The position numbers and the translations under genes were made by a program. From positions 1 through 7,239 of the forward strand of contig JAHQWX010000086.1 of NCBI GenBank assembly GCA_029856375.1: 7,239 nucleotides of DNA. The letters are read 5' to 3'. Source of the DNA: Promethearchaeia archaeon (lineage in GTDB: Archaea; Asgardarchaeota; Lokiarchaeia; Sigyniarchaeales; SOKP01). Below the pieces are notes generated by a model. It saw only the letters and a list, made by a program, of their open reading frames with translations, searched no databases and was not told where the DNA came from. Shown here piece by piece: positions 1-6,459 of this stretch (the stretch's first letter is position 1; every line of letters begins with the position of its first letter).

Positions 1-283
1 TCATTTTAATTTCAAATACAATAATTACAATTGCTATTAATGGACCAAGGATTCGAATGAGATGAATAATATATAACAATTCTGATTCAATTACATTACC
101 TAAGGTTACATTTAAGGCAATTAATTGATCGAAAAAAGTGAATGCTCCACAAAAAATGTAGGCTGAAGCAAGTAAGATGTCGCTTCTCGCTCTATATCTC
201 AAAATATTGTATCCCATTATTGAAAATCCAATAATTCCAATAAAAATAACTAAATTTGTTATAAAAAGATGAATCTCGAGTAT
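1..283 (-). CDS. Multi-pass membrane protein, N-terminal part (cut by left edge)
   Basis: An open frame of 94 codons on the minus strand reaches the left edge without a stop, so the C-terminus is missing. The translation contains three hydrophobic segments. The first is roughly residues 6-26 (LFITNLVIFIGIIGF...), followed by the basic stretch RYRAR. The second is around SDILLASAYIFCGAFTFFDQL, and the third around ELLYIIHLIRILGPLIAIVIIVFEI. The basic loop after segment 1 suggests the N-terminus lies outside. There is no ATG at the natural start: the first in-frame ATG (215-217) falls at the end of segment 1, while an in-frame TAG sits at 284-286. The sequence GGAGTGA (289-295) resembles a Shine-Dalgarno site and lies 5 bases before an in-frame ATA (281-283), so I place the start there tentatively. 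The family is not recognised and no function is assigned. It could also be a gene whose start codon has mutated. Confidence 0.6.
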   Translation of the reverse strand, partial: MLEIHLFITNLVIFIGIIGFSIMGYNILRYRARSDILLASAYIFCGAFTFFDQLIALNVTLGNVIESELLYIIHLIRILGPLIAIVIIVFEIKM

Positions 284-288
284 CTAAA

Positions 289-295
289 TCACTCC
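289..295 (-). promoter_or_regulatory. Shine-Dalgarno-like site before a non-ATG start
   Basis: Read on the minus strand this is GGAGTGA, one base short of the full anti-16S complement GGAGGTGA. It ends 5 bases before the ATA codon at 281-283. The internal ATG at 215-217 is more than 70 bases away. The site therefore decides between the two candidate starts in favour of ATA. Confidence 0.45.
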
Positions 296-360
296 GTATT
301 GCTCGATTTTATTACCATCGTTCTAAAAACTAGAATCCCTTGGTGTAATTTTATTCGTGC

Positions 361-371
361 TTATTTATAAT
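361..371 (-). promoter_or_regulatory. Candidate TATA box for the left-edge membrane gene
   Basis: On the minus strand the sequence reads ATTATAAATAA, close to an archaeal TATA box. A start of transcription about 25 bases further on would give a 5' leader of roughly 50 bases ending in the GGAGTGA site. The rest of the 134-base gap between the two minus-strand genes holds no other gene. It contains only a short T-run on the minus strand (complement of 380-384), which could help end the M24 transcript. The TATA call is by eye in AT-rich DNA. Confidence 0.3.
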
Positions 372-417
372 ATTATAGTAAAAAGTGGTATATAGGAGAA
401 TAAAGTACTAATCTCTA

Positions 418-1788
418 TTAATATTCGTTTATATTACCCACTAAACTCTGACAATTCAACGGTAGTTTTGTTAAGGTATATACCTTCTTGCCGTATTTAC
501 CCAGCGTATTTTCAATAACTATATAATCAAAATTGGGTATAACTTTATCGTTCCATTTGTTTCCAATCCCCCTTAATGCCACATCTAACATGGTGACTAT
601 TTGATTTCCTAATGGCTCTTCGGACTCGAGAGTTATTGCGCCATAAAACTCCTGACATTCCGTATAACCGGAGTTATGGGTTCCCGTATAAGGCTTGTAA
701 TTTTCTAAGTTAATGTGGATTCCAAACTTTTCGTTAACTTCTACCGATTTTGACTTGAAGAAATCTACTAAAGCCTGCTCTTGTAATTTTGCTGGCAAGC
801 ACTTTTCTGCGATCTCGATATAGTTATCGTAGCCAACATTGTATGCATCCTCGATGAAATTAAACCAATATTTTTGTTCTTCCGATACATTTTCTGGAGA
901 ATCAACGGCAACAACTGATCTCCTAATACAGCTGTTCAATCCGTCTCTTTTAGGAGCGACACCCAAATGGATGTAATCCCCTTCTTTTATTTCTCTATTT
1001 AAAGCTTCTCCTATTAGAGTCCGATTCGCACTGTTTGCTCCAACCATGACCTTAAATCCATTTTCTTCAGATCCTAATTCCTTTCCTATGAAGTAAGCCC
1101 ACGCGGCAACCTCGGTTTCTAACATACCCGGCTTTAATACAGCTAGCATCCCCCTCATCATTGCATCTGCAATCAGGCAAGCTTGTTCGATAAGCTTCAT
1201 TTCAATTTCGGATTTCTCATATTTTATTCTGTAAAATAACTCTTGTGCGTCAACGATGTTCCTTGTCCCGACTTTGCTCGTTAAATATTCTATAATACTT
1301 GCTGGAATAACCTGTCTCGGAGTTAAAAGCGCAATAGGCTTTAAATGATCACTCTCTTCACCCGCCACTTCTTCTATTATATCTTCGAGCTTTTCTGCTT
1401 CAATAGGATACTTCTCGTCGGCTAATTGTAGTAATTCAGCTTTATGAACGATTGCACCCGCTCTCGGCGCCAATTGTTCGGCGACATATCCGCCCTCTAA
1501 TCCAGCTACGATGTGAAATCCGTTTTTACCGATAACTCCCGCTACTTGCTCGATAGAAACATTTGTATTGCCCCCTAAATATGGGACATCGCCACAATAG
1601 TGTTCGTCAGAAAAGACAAATCCTACCGAAAAGCCATTATCTTTCAGAACACTATAAACTGCTTTCTGTCTTCTTTTATATTCGTCTAATGGAATTTCTA
1701 AGGAAGGATCGACTTTATCTTTATATTTCTCAATTATTTTAAGAATTTTTGGAAATTCTTCCTTTATTCTGTCGATTTTATTGGTCAT
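418..1788 (-). CDS. M24-fold creatinase / Xaa-Pro peptidase-like protein lacking key metal ligands
   Basis: A 456-residue protein with the two-part layout of the M24 family: a creatinase_N-like domain (about 40-175) and a C-terminal 'pita-bread' domain (about 195-445). M24 peptidases normally bind two metals through Asp, Asp, His, Glu, Glu. Here the first-Asp block reads GDYIHLGVAPKRDG, placing Gly276 where Asp is expected, and the second Asp is replaced by Cys287 (SCIRRS). The His is kept (His371, GTHNSG), the first Glu is probably Asp402 (TMLDVAL), and the last Glu is kept (Glu426, VIENTL). The second active-site His is absent. Loss of both Asp ligands argues against a normal dinuclear aminopeptidase. 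A metal-free hydrolase in the style of creatinase, or a non-catalytic protein, is more likely. There is no signal peptide, so it should be cytoplasmic. I chose the ATG at 1788; an in-frame TTG three codons upstream (1797) would give 459 residues. Neither start has a Shine-Dalgarno site, and a TATA box close by suggests a leaderless or nearly leaderless mRNA. Confidence 0.88.
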   Translation of the reverse strand: MTNKIDRIKEEFPKILKIIEKYKDKVDPSLEIPLDEYKRRQKAVYSVLKDNGFSVGFVFSDEHYCGDVPYLGGNTNVSIEQVAGVIGKNGFHIVAGLEGGYVAEQLAPRAGAIVHKAELLQLADEKYPIEAEKLEDIIEEVAGEESDHLKPIALLTPRQVIPASIIEYLTSKVGTRNIVDAQELFYRIKYEKSEIEMKLIEQACLIADAMMRGMLAVLKPGMLETEVAAWAYFIGKELGSEENGFKVMVGANSANRTLIGEALNREIKEGDYIHLGVAPKRDGLNSCIRRSVVAVDSPENVSEEQKYWFNFIEDAYNVGYDNYIEIAEKCLPAKLQEQALVDFFKSKSVEVNEKFGIHINLENYKPYTGTHNSGYTECQEFYGAITLESEEPLGNQIVTMLDVALRGIGNKWNDKVIPNFDYIVIENTLGKYGKKVYTLTKLPLNCQSLVGNINEY

Positions 1789-1807
1789 GGTTTTCAAATA
1801 CTTTTGC

Positions 1808-1830
1808 TTATAAATTATATAATATTTCGA
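1808..1830 (-). promoter_or_regulatory. Candidate BRE/TATA promoter of the M24-like gene
   Basis: On the minus strand the segment reads CGAAATATTATATAATTTATAA, which could be a purine-rich BRE followed by a TATA box. It lies about 20-35 bases before the ATG at 1788, so transcription would begin at or just before the start codon. This agrees with the lack of a ribosome binding site. Confidence 0.4.
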
Positions 1831-1837
1831 ATTATAA

Positions 1838-1845
1838 TTATAAAA
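1838..1845 (+). promoter_or_regulatory. Candidate TATA box of the TIM-barrel hydrolase gene
   Basis: The sequence TTATAAAA on the plus strand would place the transcription start near 1868-1870 and give a leader of about 37 bases. It lies back to back with the M24 promoter across a TTCGAA palindrome (1826-1831). The leader ends with GTGA (1897-1900), a weak partial Shine-Dalgarno match 6 bases before the ATG at 1907. Confidence 0.35.
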
Positions 1846-1906
1846 TTACTTTATTGTTGAAATTCGCTTTATTGCGTACATGAAATCAAGAGAGTAGTGA
1901 AATTAA

Positions 1907-2917
1907 ATGGTAAAAGAATTAGGAGTCGCGTATTATGGTAATGTTTTTCCTGATAGAGCGCGGGAAGATATCGAAGAAATGGCTGATCATGGGTGTAATT
2001 CAATCCTATTAGCGCTGTCTGAATACGATTGGATTGTTTGGAAAAAAAATGTTTTAGAGATTTGTAAGATAGCAAAAGAGTACAATTTTACCGTCCACAT
2101 AAACCTATGGTCGTGGGGTGGTGTGTTTGGCGGCGAAGCGCCTTCTTTTTTCCTTCATAATAATGATGACTTCAGACAAGTGATATCAACAACCGGGAAG
2201 AAAGTACCAGCAGCGTGCTTTAATACAATTGAATTTAAAAAATACTTGTTTGATGCTATCGAACAAATCGCAAAAAATGAATTCGTTGACGGATTTTTCT
2301 GGGATGAACCTCATTATTATTATACTCCTCAAAAAGCTAATTATTTTACCTGCAGATGTGACACTTGCCAATCGCTCTTTAAGGAGAATTATGGTAAAGA
2401 GATGCCCGAGACAATAACAGAGGAGATTTTAAATTTTAAAGAAGATACGATAAAAAAATTCCTAAAAGAAATTTCAATAAAAGTAAAAGACATAGATTCG
2501 AGTAAGAAGATCACTTTATGTTTAGTCCCACCTCCATTAGAAACTGGTATAACTGATTGGGACAAATGTTGTGCGTATTTGAAAAACGAAATTGATGTAT
2601 TTAGTACTGATCCATATTGGTTGTTGTTTAGAAAATCTTTAGATTACGTGGAAGAGTATTCAAAAAAAACGGTTGATTTAGCAAAAAAATATAACTTAGA
2701 ATCCCAATTATGGTGCTTAGCGTTTCTTGTTCCTAGAAAAAAGGAACCAGAATTGAAAGAAGCGATCGCAATATTTGATAAGTATGATGTCGATTCAATC
2801 TTTTCGTGGTGTTACAGAGGCGCAGAGGGGATGACTCTTGCGTGTCGTAATCCTAAGGAGGTATGGCGTGTCCTAGGAGAATCTTATAACGAATTGAAAG
2901 CAAAATATAAATTATAA
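1907..2917 (+). CDS. TIM-barrel glycoside-hydrolase-like protein with CxCxxC motif
   Basis: A 336-residue cytoplasmic protein without signal peptide or membrane segments. Its pattern is that of a small (beta/alpha)8 glycoside hydrolase: an opening strand (ELGVAYYGN, residues 4-12), strand ends such as NSILLAL, FTVHINLWSWGG (61-72), DGFFWDEPH (128-136), ITLCLVPPP (202-210), DVFSTDPYW (230-238), SQLWCLAF (266-273) and DSIFSWCYRGAEG (296-308). Glu134 in WDEP sits at a strand end where GH-A clan enzymes carry the catalytic acid, and Asp235 is a further candidate. After this strand comes CRCDTC (Cys149, Cys151, Cys154) followed by an F..NYGKEMPE stretch, an arrangement seen in several uncharacterised TIM-barrel hydrolase families. 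Substrate and GH family cannot be read from the sequence. It is divergent from the M24-like gene and its stop lies 5 bases from that of the convergent PIG-L gene. A non-hydrolytic barrel is possible but less likely. Confidence 0.8.
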   Translation: MVKELGVAYYGNVFPDRAREDIEEMADHGCNSILLALSEYDWIVWKKNVLEICKIAKEYNFTVHINLWSWGGVFGGEAPSFFLHNNDDFRQVISTTGKKVPAACFNTIEFKKYLFDAIEQIAKNEFVDGFFWDEPHYYYTPQKANYFTCRCDTCQSLFKENYGKEMPETITEEILNFKEDTIKKFLKEISIKVKDIDSSKKITLCLVPPPLETGITDWDKCCAYLKNEIDVFSTDPYWLLFRKSLDYVEEYSKKTVDLAKKYNLESQLWCLAFLVPRKKEPELKEAIAIFDKYDVDSIFSWCYRGAEGMTLACRNPKEVWRVLGESYNELKAKYKL

Positions 2918-2922
2918 ATCTG

Positions 2923-3807
2923 CTATTTATTGTTCTTATTTATTTTTAATATCAAGTCTTTATAAGGATTATAATCAACTCGAGGTCTGGGATCCATCTC
3001 CAAATAGATTTCAACATAATTTTCTTCGTTTGTTATTTTTCTCCCTTTTCTAACGCCCAATATGTACGAAATAATCTCTTGTTGAGTCTTGAATTCCATG
3101 ATTGATTTAATAATCGTATCTTCTACCTCTTTATTAACGACGATTGCCCTATTTCCTCTTATACTTATGTTCCTCTTTTTTATTAAAGCATTTTCGGGCG
3201 AAAATTCCCCCCATACACTGTATTGTAAAAAGGATTTAATTTTTTGCGGGGCACCGTAATCAACGATTATTGCGTCACCCGCTTGAGGACTAGTGAATAT
3301 TCCACTCAAAAATGTAGCAGTATGGTCGATATGTTCCAGATAGCCGTTTGGGATTATTAACCTAGTAGCTTTAATCTCTCTTAATAATGAAACTAATTTT
3401 GAAAATAATCCCTCGTTTTCTTCTTTACCGTCAGAGGTCCATGGAAATTTCCAACCTAAATAATAAATTCCAGAAAAATCGGGAATATCTAATCGAAAAA
3501 TATTCTCTTTATCAATACCCAGTACCCTTAGTGCGTTAATGGTTTCTTTTTTTCGAATTTCTACTATTTCACCCTTTAACTCTGGTTGGCTGTATCCGGC
3601 CGAACCATCGTGAAATATAATAATGTAAACTTTTGCGTTATTTTGCAAGCTGGATAAAATTGCATATCCTGCTCCTAAGACGCAATCATCGTCGTGTGGT
3701 GAAAAAATAACTACATTTTCGTTATTATCCCAATCGTTAAAAATGAAATTAATATTGTTAGATTTTTTCTTATCATCTAAATCGTAGAACTCAAATTTAT
3801 AACTCAT
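2923..3807 (-). CDS. PIG-L / LmbE-type zinc-dependent N-deacetylase
   Basis: A 294-residue protein of the PIG-L family, whose members remove the acetyl group from N-acetylglucosamine-type sugars (GlcNAc-PI, GlcNAc-inositol, chitobiose, glycopeptide intermediates) with one zinc ion. The hallmark motif is SPHDDDCVLGAG (36-47). By comparison with the family motif HPDDE, His38 and Asp41 would bind zinc and Asp40 would be the catalytic base. The third zinc ligand and catalytic His are supplied by EHIDH (His159, His162). A typical strand-turn IIFHDGSAGY (62-72) and a KKETINALRVLGI helix (86-98) complete the Rossmann-like core. There is no signal peptide, so a cytoplasmic substrate is expected. The gene starts 23 bases after the GH36 stop on the same strand, implying co-transcription. 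A partial Shine-Dalgarno (AGGT) lies about 9 bases before its ATG. The exact sugar substrate is unknown. Confidence 0.9.
   Translation of the reverse strand: MSYKFEFYDLDDKKKSNNINFIFNDWDNNENVVIFSPHDDDCVLGAGYAILSSLQNNAKVYIIIFHDGSAGYSQPELKGEIVEIRKKETINALRVLGIDKENIFRLDIPDFSGIYYLGWKFPWTSDGKEENEGLFSKLVSLLREIKATRLIIPNGYLEHIDHTATFLSGIFTSPQAGDAIIVDYGAPQKIKSFLQYSVWGEFSPENALIKKRNISIRGNRAIVVNKEVEDTIIKSIMEFKTQQEIISYILGVRKGRKITNEENYVEIYLEMDPRPRVDYNPYKDLILKINKNNK
2926..2948 (+). terminator. T-rich end of the TIM-barrel gene transcript
   Basis: Just after the TAA stop (2915-2917) the plus strand is rich in short T-runs (ATTTATTGTTCTTATTTATT). This fits the T-tract termination used by archaea without a hairpin. 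It lies inside the last codons of the convergent PIG-L gene, where lysine and asparagine codons produce the same T-richness on this strand, so the composition may be partly coincidental. Confidence 0.3.
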
Positions 3808-3830
3808 TTCGCAAACCTAATTCATATTGT

Positions 3831-6326
3831 TTAAGATAATTGAATAGATAATTTAGTACTATTAATAAAGGCCAGAGATATTTCCCACAGGTTTTCCTTC
3901 GACGATTCTATTTTCTTGAACGATTCACAATTCTGACATTTACTAATTTTTAAATCAATTGGCAATAGCAAGAAAATTTTGCCCTCTCTTTTTCCCTGTA
4001 ATTCAATTGATGCCTGAAGCTGCTTTTTTTCTTTCAAATATTTAAAATTTTTAATTTCGAGACAACCTTGAGAAATGTGTAATGTTGAGGATAATACAAT
4101 TGGATTCGACTTGTTATATTTCTTGGTGTCAATAGAAAGAATAGATAAATAGCTGCAGGTATGTGGCGCAACTTGCCCTAAAGAAATAACCTCATCTTTT
4201 GACTTCTGCCCCAGGTACTGTTGATTCCAAAAATCGAATATAAGAAAATTCTTCTCAGTATCATCCAAATTCGGAATTAGTTCGGAAATTTTTATCCTTC
4301 CTTCAATAGGTTTTTTTAACCAATTTAAACAACACGCAGCTAAATAACGCTTACCAATAACCTCGTCGGTTTCAAGCAGATATGTCGTAGGGATTTTATT
4401 CGTTAAGATATCAGTAGGTATTGGATCAAATCCATCTGGATTGTATGGAGGCAATAACAATTTTGCCTTTTGTTTTGATTTCTCGGATAAATTGTACATG
4501 TTATCTGAGATTAAGATCTGCCCACCAGATAACCCAAAAATAGTTAGTTGAGTTTTCACTTCGTCATTTGTTAGTTTTGTATCTGTTTCTCTAACCATCA
4601 AACAATCAGTATCGTTTACCCAAAAGTATTTATGCATAAAAGAGCGATAAAGCGTGCTTAAAATGGCAGTTCGCATTGAAGGAACCCCAATATTGAACTT
4701 ATCGTATAAAAATCCTAGAAAGTTCCAAGTAGGGGCGGTATCCGTTCCAATTCTCATGCTATCTACTAATCCCACAGATGGACCTAAGGGTGCGCCGCAA
4801 CCGAGTAAGTAAGAGTCTTCGCCAATCGCGTCTCTAATTCTTTTAACAGCGTTATAATAGATCTGAGCCCTAGTTAATGTTTTATCTTCAAAATCAGCAT
4901 CGTATGGGATTACTGAATAAATAAAATCAATTTTGAAGAATGTTATTAATGGCTCTTTAGGAACAATCGAATCCTTAGAGAAAAGACCTTGTTTCAAGTT
5001 CTGAAATAAGTGAAAAATATAATCAAGTACTACATCTTTTGACACATCTAGAGCGTATTGCCAATTTCCCCAATTGAAATTGACCTTAATTAACTTTCCT
5101 TTCTTATTTTGTAAGAACCAGTCGGGATGCCTTTTGAAAAGCTCTGATTTTTTCGTAGCAAAGAAAGGAGCCGTCCAAATTCCAGCCCGAAATCCAATCT
5201 CTTGTACCTTGAGAAAAAGAGGAACTAAACCATCATTAAATTTTTCGTTTAACAATAAGTAATCCCCAATATTTTCTTGATAACCATCATCTAGTTGGAA
5301 TAAATCTATTGAGAATTCGTCCCTATTTTTTTCGAAATAATTAAGGTTTTCGATTAAATCCTTATCATGGACTTTCGTAAAGTAATAATACCAAGAACAC
5401 CAACCTGTCAAGACTTTATCCTCAAACGGCGTTTTTTCCTTTAATTTCTTAACTGCTTTTGCGTACTCAATAAGACCGTAATATCCTAAATTATCTGTTT
5501 TAAATCCCACATACAATGTTTCCGATTTATAAAACTCCCCTTCTTTCAATGTAATCCCATCTAGACAGCCAAAAGCGGTTAAATGTTTTAAATTCGTATC
5601 GTTATCGTGATCTAATACAATACGCGATAATTGATCCTTAAGCGTGACAAATCCCATTATAACTGAGTTCCGACTGGTTAAATCTGTAATTGCCGTAACA
5701 TATTCGCTATAATACCGACCTTGTATTCCGTAATCTTGATTATCCATTATAATTTTAGCAAAACCAACGAGTGGGGGACCTCTTCTGTCCTTGTCAGAAC
5801 CAAATAATATTTTACTCCCGCTCCAAGATTGATAGCCATTTTTGAAAAACGAGATATTCCTAAAATTCGTTAAATTAGATGTCCCAGTTAAGTTTAAGGT
5901 ACCATTTCTCACATTTAAGGGCGAAATCGAATGTAATTTAAGCGTGTTTTTAGATTTGGATTTGATTTCTACCACATCAATCAAACAGAAGTTGAAATTA
6001 TCGTAAAATCTTAATGTTATTGCAAAATCTAACAGAGAGTCCTTCGTCTCCGTTTCAAAAATTAATTGAAGCCCTTTTCCTATTGCATCCTCAATATTTT
6101 TCTTTGAACTCTTAAATTTTAGACCGAGAGATTTAAATTCAATTAGTTCTCCTTCATCATAGTAATTAATTGCTACGCAGCAGTTAGAGATCAAACATTT
6201 CCGCCCATTCTCTTTATATATAATGTTATAAGTACCATTATATTTCAGAAATTCTACATTCAGTATTCCGTTAGAAATAGAGACAATTTCGCCCTTATCC
6301 AACATTTGTACTTTGTTCTGGGACAT
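3831..6326 (-). CDS. GH36 alpha-galactosidase-type glycoside hydrolase
   Basis: An 831-residue protein of clan GH-D. An N-terminal beta-rich domain (about 1-290) is followed by a (beta/alpha)8 barrel (about 300-640) and C-terminal beta regions. Barrel motifs are clear: GWCSWYYYF (308-316), FQLDDGYQ (343-350), RAGIWTAPF (380-388), FFKIDF (463-468), LLGCGAPLGP (507-516) and MRIGTDTAPTW (524-534). They closely match the Thermotoga-type GH36 enzymes, so Asp467 is the predicted nucleophile and Asp529 the acid/base of a retaining mechanism; Lys465, Asp346 and Asp347 should contact the sugar. Hydrolysis of terminal alpha-galactosyl residues is the likely activity, although GH36 also contains alpha-N-acetylgalactosaminidases and transglycosylases. 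It is longer than the short thermophilic enzymes because of extra sequence, including about 100 residues at the C-terminus (735-831) with a CQNC pair (797-800). No signal peptide is seen. It is the first gene of a probable operon with the PIG-L deacetylase. Confidence 0.93.
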   Translation of the reverse strand: MSQNKVQMLDKGEIVSISNGILNVEFLKYNGTYNIIYKENGRKCLISNCCVAINYYDEGELIEFKSLGLKFKSSKKNIEDAIGKGLQLIFETETKDSLLDFAITLRFYDNFNFCLIDVVEIKSKSKNTLKLHSISPLNVRNGTLNLTGTSNLTNFRNISFFKNGYQSWSGSKILFGSDKDRRGPPLVGFAKIIMDNQDYGIQGRYYSEYVTAITDLTSRNSVIMGFVTLKDQLSRIVLDHDNDTNLKHLTAFGCLDGITLKEGEFYKSETLYVGFKTDNLGYYGLIEYAKAVKKLKEKTPFEDKVLTGWCSWYYYFTKVHDKDLIENLNYFEKNRDEFSIDLFQLDDGYQENIGDYLLLNEKFNDGLVPLFLKVQEIGFRAGIWTAPFFATKKSELFKRHPDWFLQNKKGKLIKVNFNWGNWQYALDVSKDVVLDYIFHLFQNLKQGLFSKDSIVPKEPLITFFKIDFIYSVIPYDADFEDKTLTRAQIYYNAVKRIRDAIGEDSYLLGCGAPLGPSVGLVDSMRIGTDTAPTWNFLGFLYDKFNIGVPSMRTAILSTLYRSFMHKYFWVNDTDCLMVRETDTKLTNDEVKTQLTIFGLSGGQILISDNMYNLSEKSKQKAKLLLPPYNPDGFDPIPTDILTNKIPTTYLLETDEVIGKRYLAACCLNWLKKPIEGRIKISELIPNLDDTEKNFLIFDFWNQQYLGQKSKDEVISLGQVAPHTCSYLSILSIDTKKYNKSNPIVLSSTLHISQGCLEIKNFKYLKEKKQLQASIELQGKREGKIFLLLPIDLKISKCQNCESFKKIESSKENLWEISLAFINSTKLSIQLS

Positions 6327-6340
6327 AATATTTTAAAATT

Positions 6341-6360
6341 AAGTAAAGTAAGTAAAAAAG
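6341..6360. repeat. Short AAGTA/AGTAA direct repeat in the GH36 leader
   Basis: The plus strand holds AAGTAAAGTAAGTAAAAAAG, three near-perfect AAGTA units in tandem. It lies between the TATA element and the GH36 start, at or just after the expected transcription start. It could be an operator or simple low-complexity sequence. Confidence 0.3.
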
Positions 6361-6382
6361 ATTTACAATTCTCAGAAACAAA

Positions 6383-6393
6383 CTTTTATATGA
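6383..6393. promoter_or_regulatory. Shared two-way TATA element between GH36 and PAP2 genes
   Basis: The plus strand reads CTTTTATATGA and the minus strand TCATATAAAAG, both good TATA-box matches. On the minus strand it lies 57-67 bases before the GH36 ATG, giving a leader of about 35 bases. On the plus strand it follows AAACAAA (6376-6382), a possible BRE, and would give a leader of about 45 bases to the PAP2 gene. Neither start has a clear Shine-Dalgarno site. The 133-base gap holds no other gene. Confidence 0.45.
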
Positions 6394-6459
6394 ATTACCA
6401 AATTTTACTTTTTAACTAATTCTGGTAAAAATCACAAATCATAGACGAATCCAAATAAA

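Noticed and set aside
1..3. TGA (minus strand) at the extreme left edge as the stop of the membrane gene
   Set aside because: It is out of frame with the membrane-protein reading frame, whose last full codon is at 2-4; the gene stays open at the edge.
284..417. Possible riboswitch or small RNA in the gap between the two minus-strand genes
   Set aside because: Apart from one 5-bp hairpin the gap is low-complexity AT-rich DNA without a conserved-looking fold.
1880..1897. Tiny upstream reading frame (Met-Lys-Ser-Arg-Glu-stop) in the leader of the TIM-barrel gene
   Set aside because: It has only five codons, no ribosome binding site and no sign of an attenuator; chance is the simplest explanation.
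1869..2417. Reading frames of 61-68 codons on both strands overlapping the TIM-barrel gene
   Set aside because: They lie wholly or mostly within the long, motif-bearing frame, have unlike amino-acid composition and no start signals.
5074..5262. A 62-codon plus-strand frame inside the GH36 gene
   Set aside because: It is antisense to conserved barrel sequence and has no promoter or ribosome binding site of its own.
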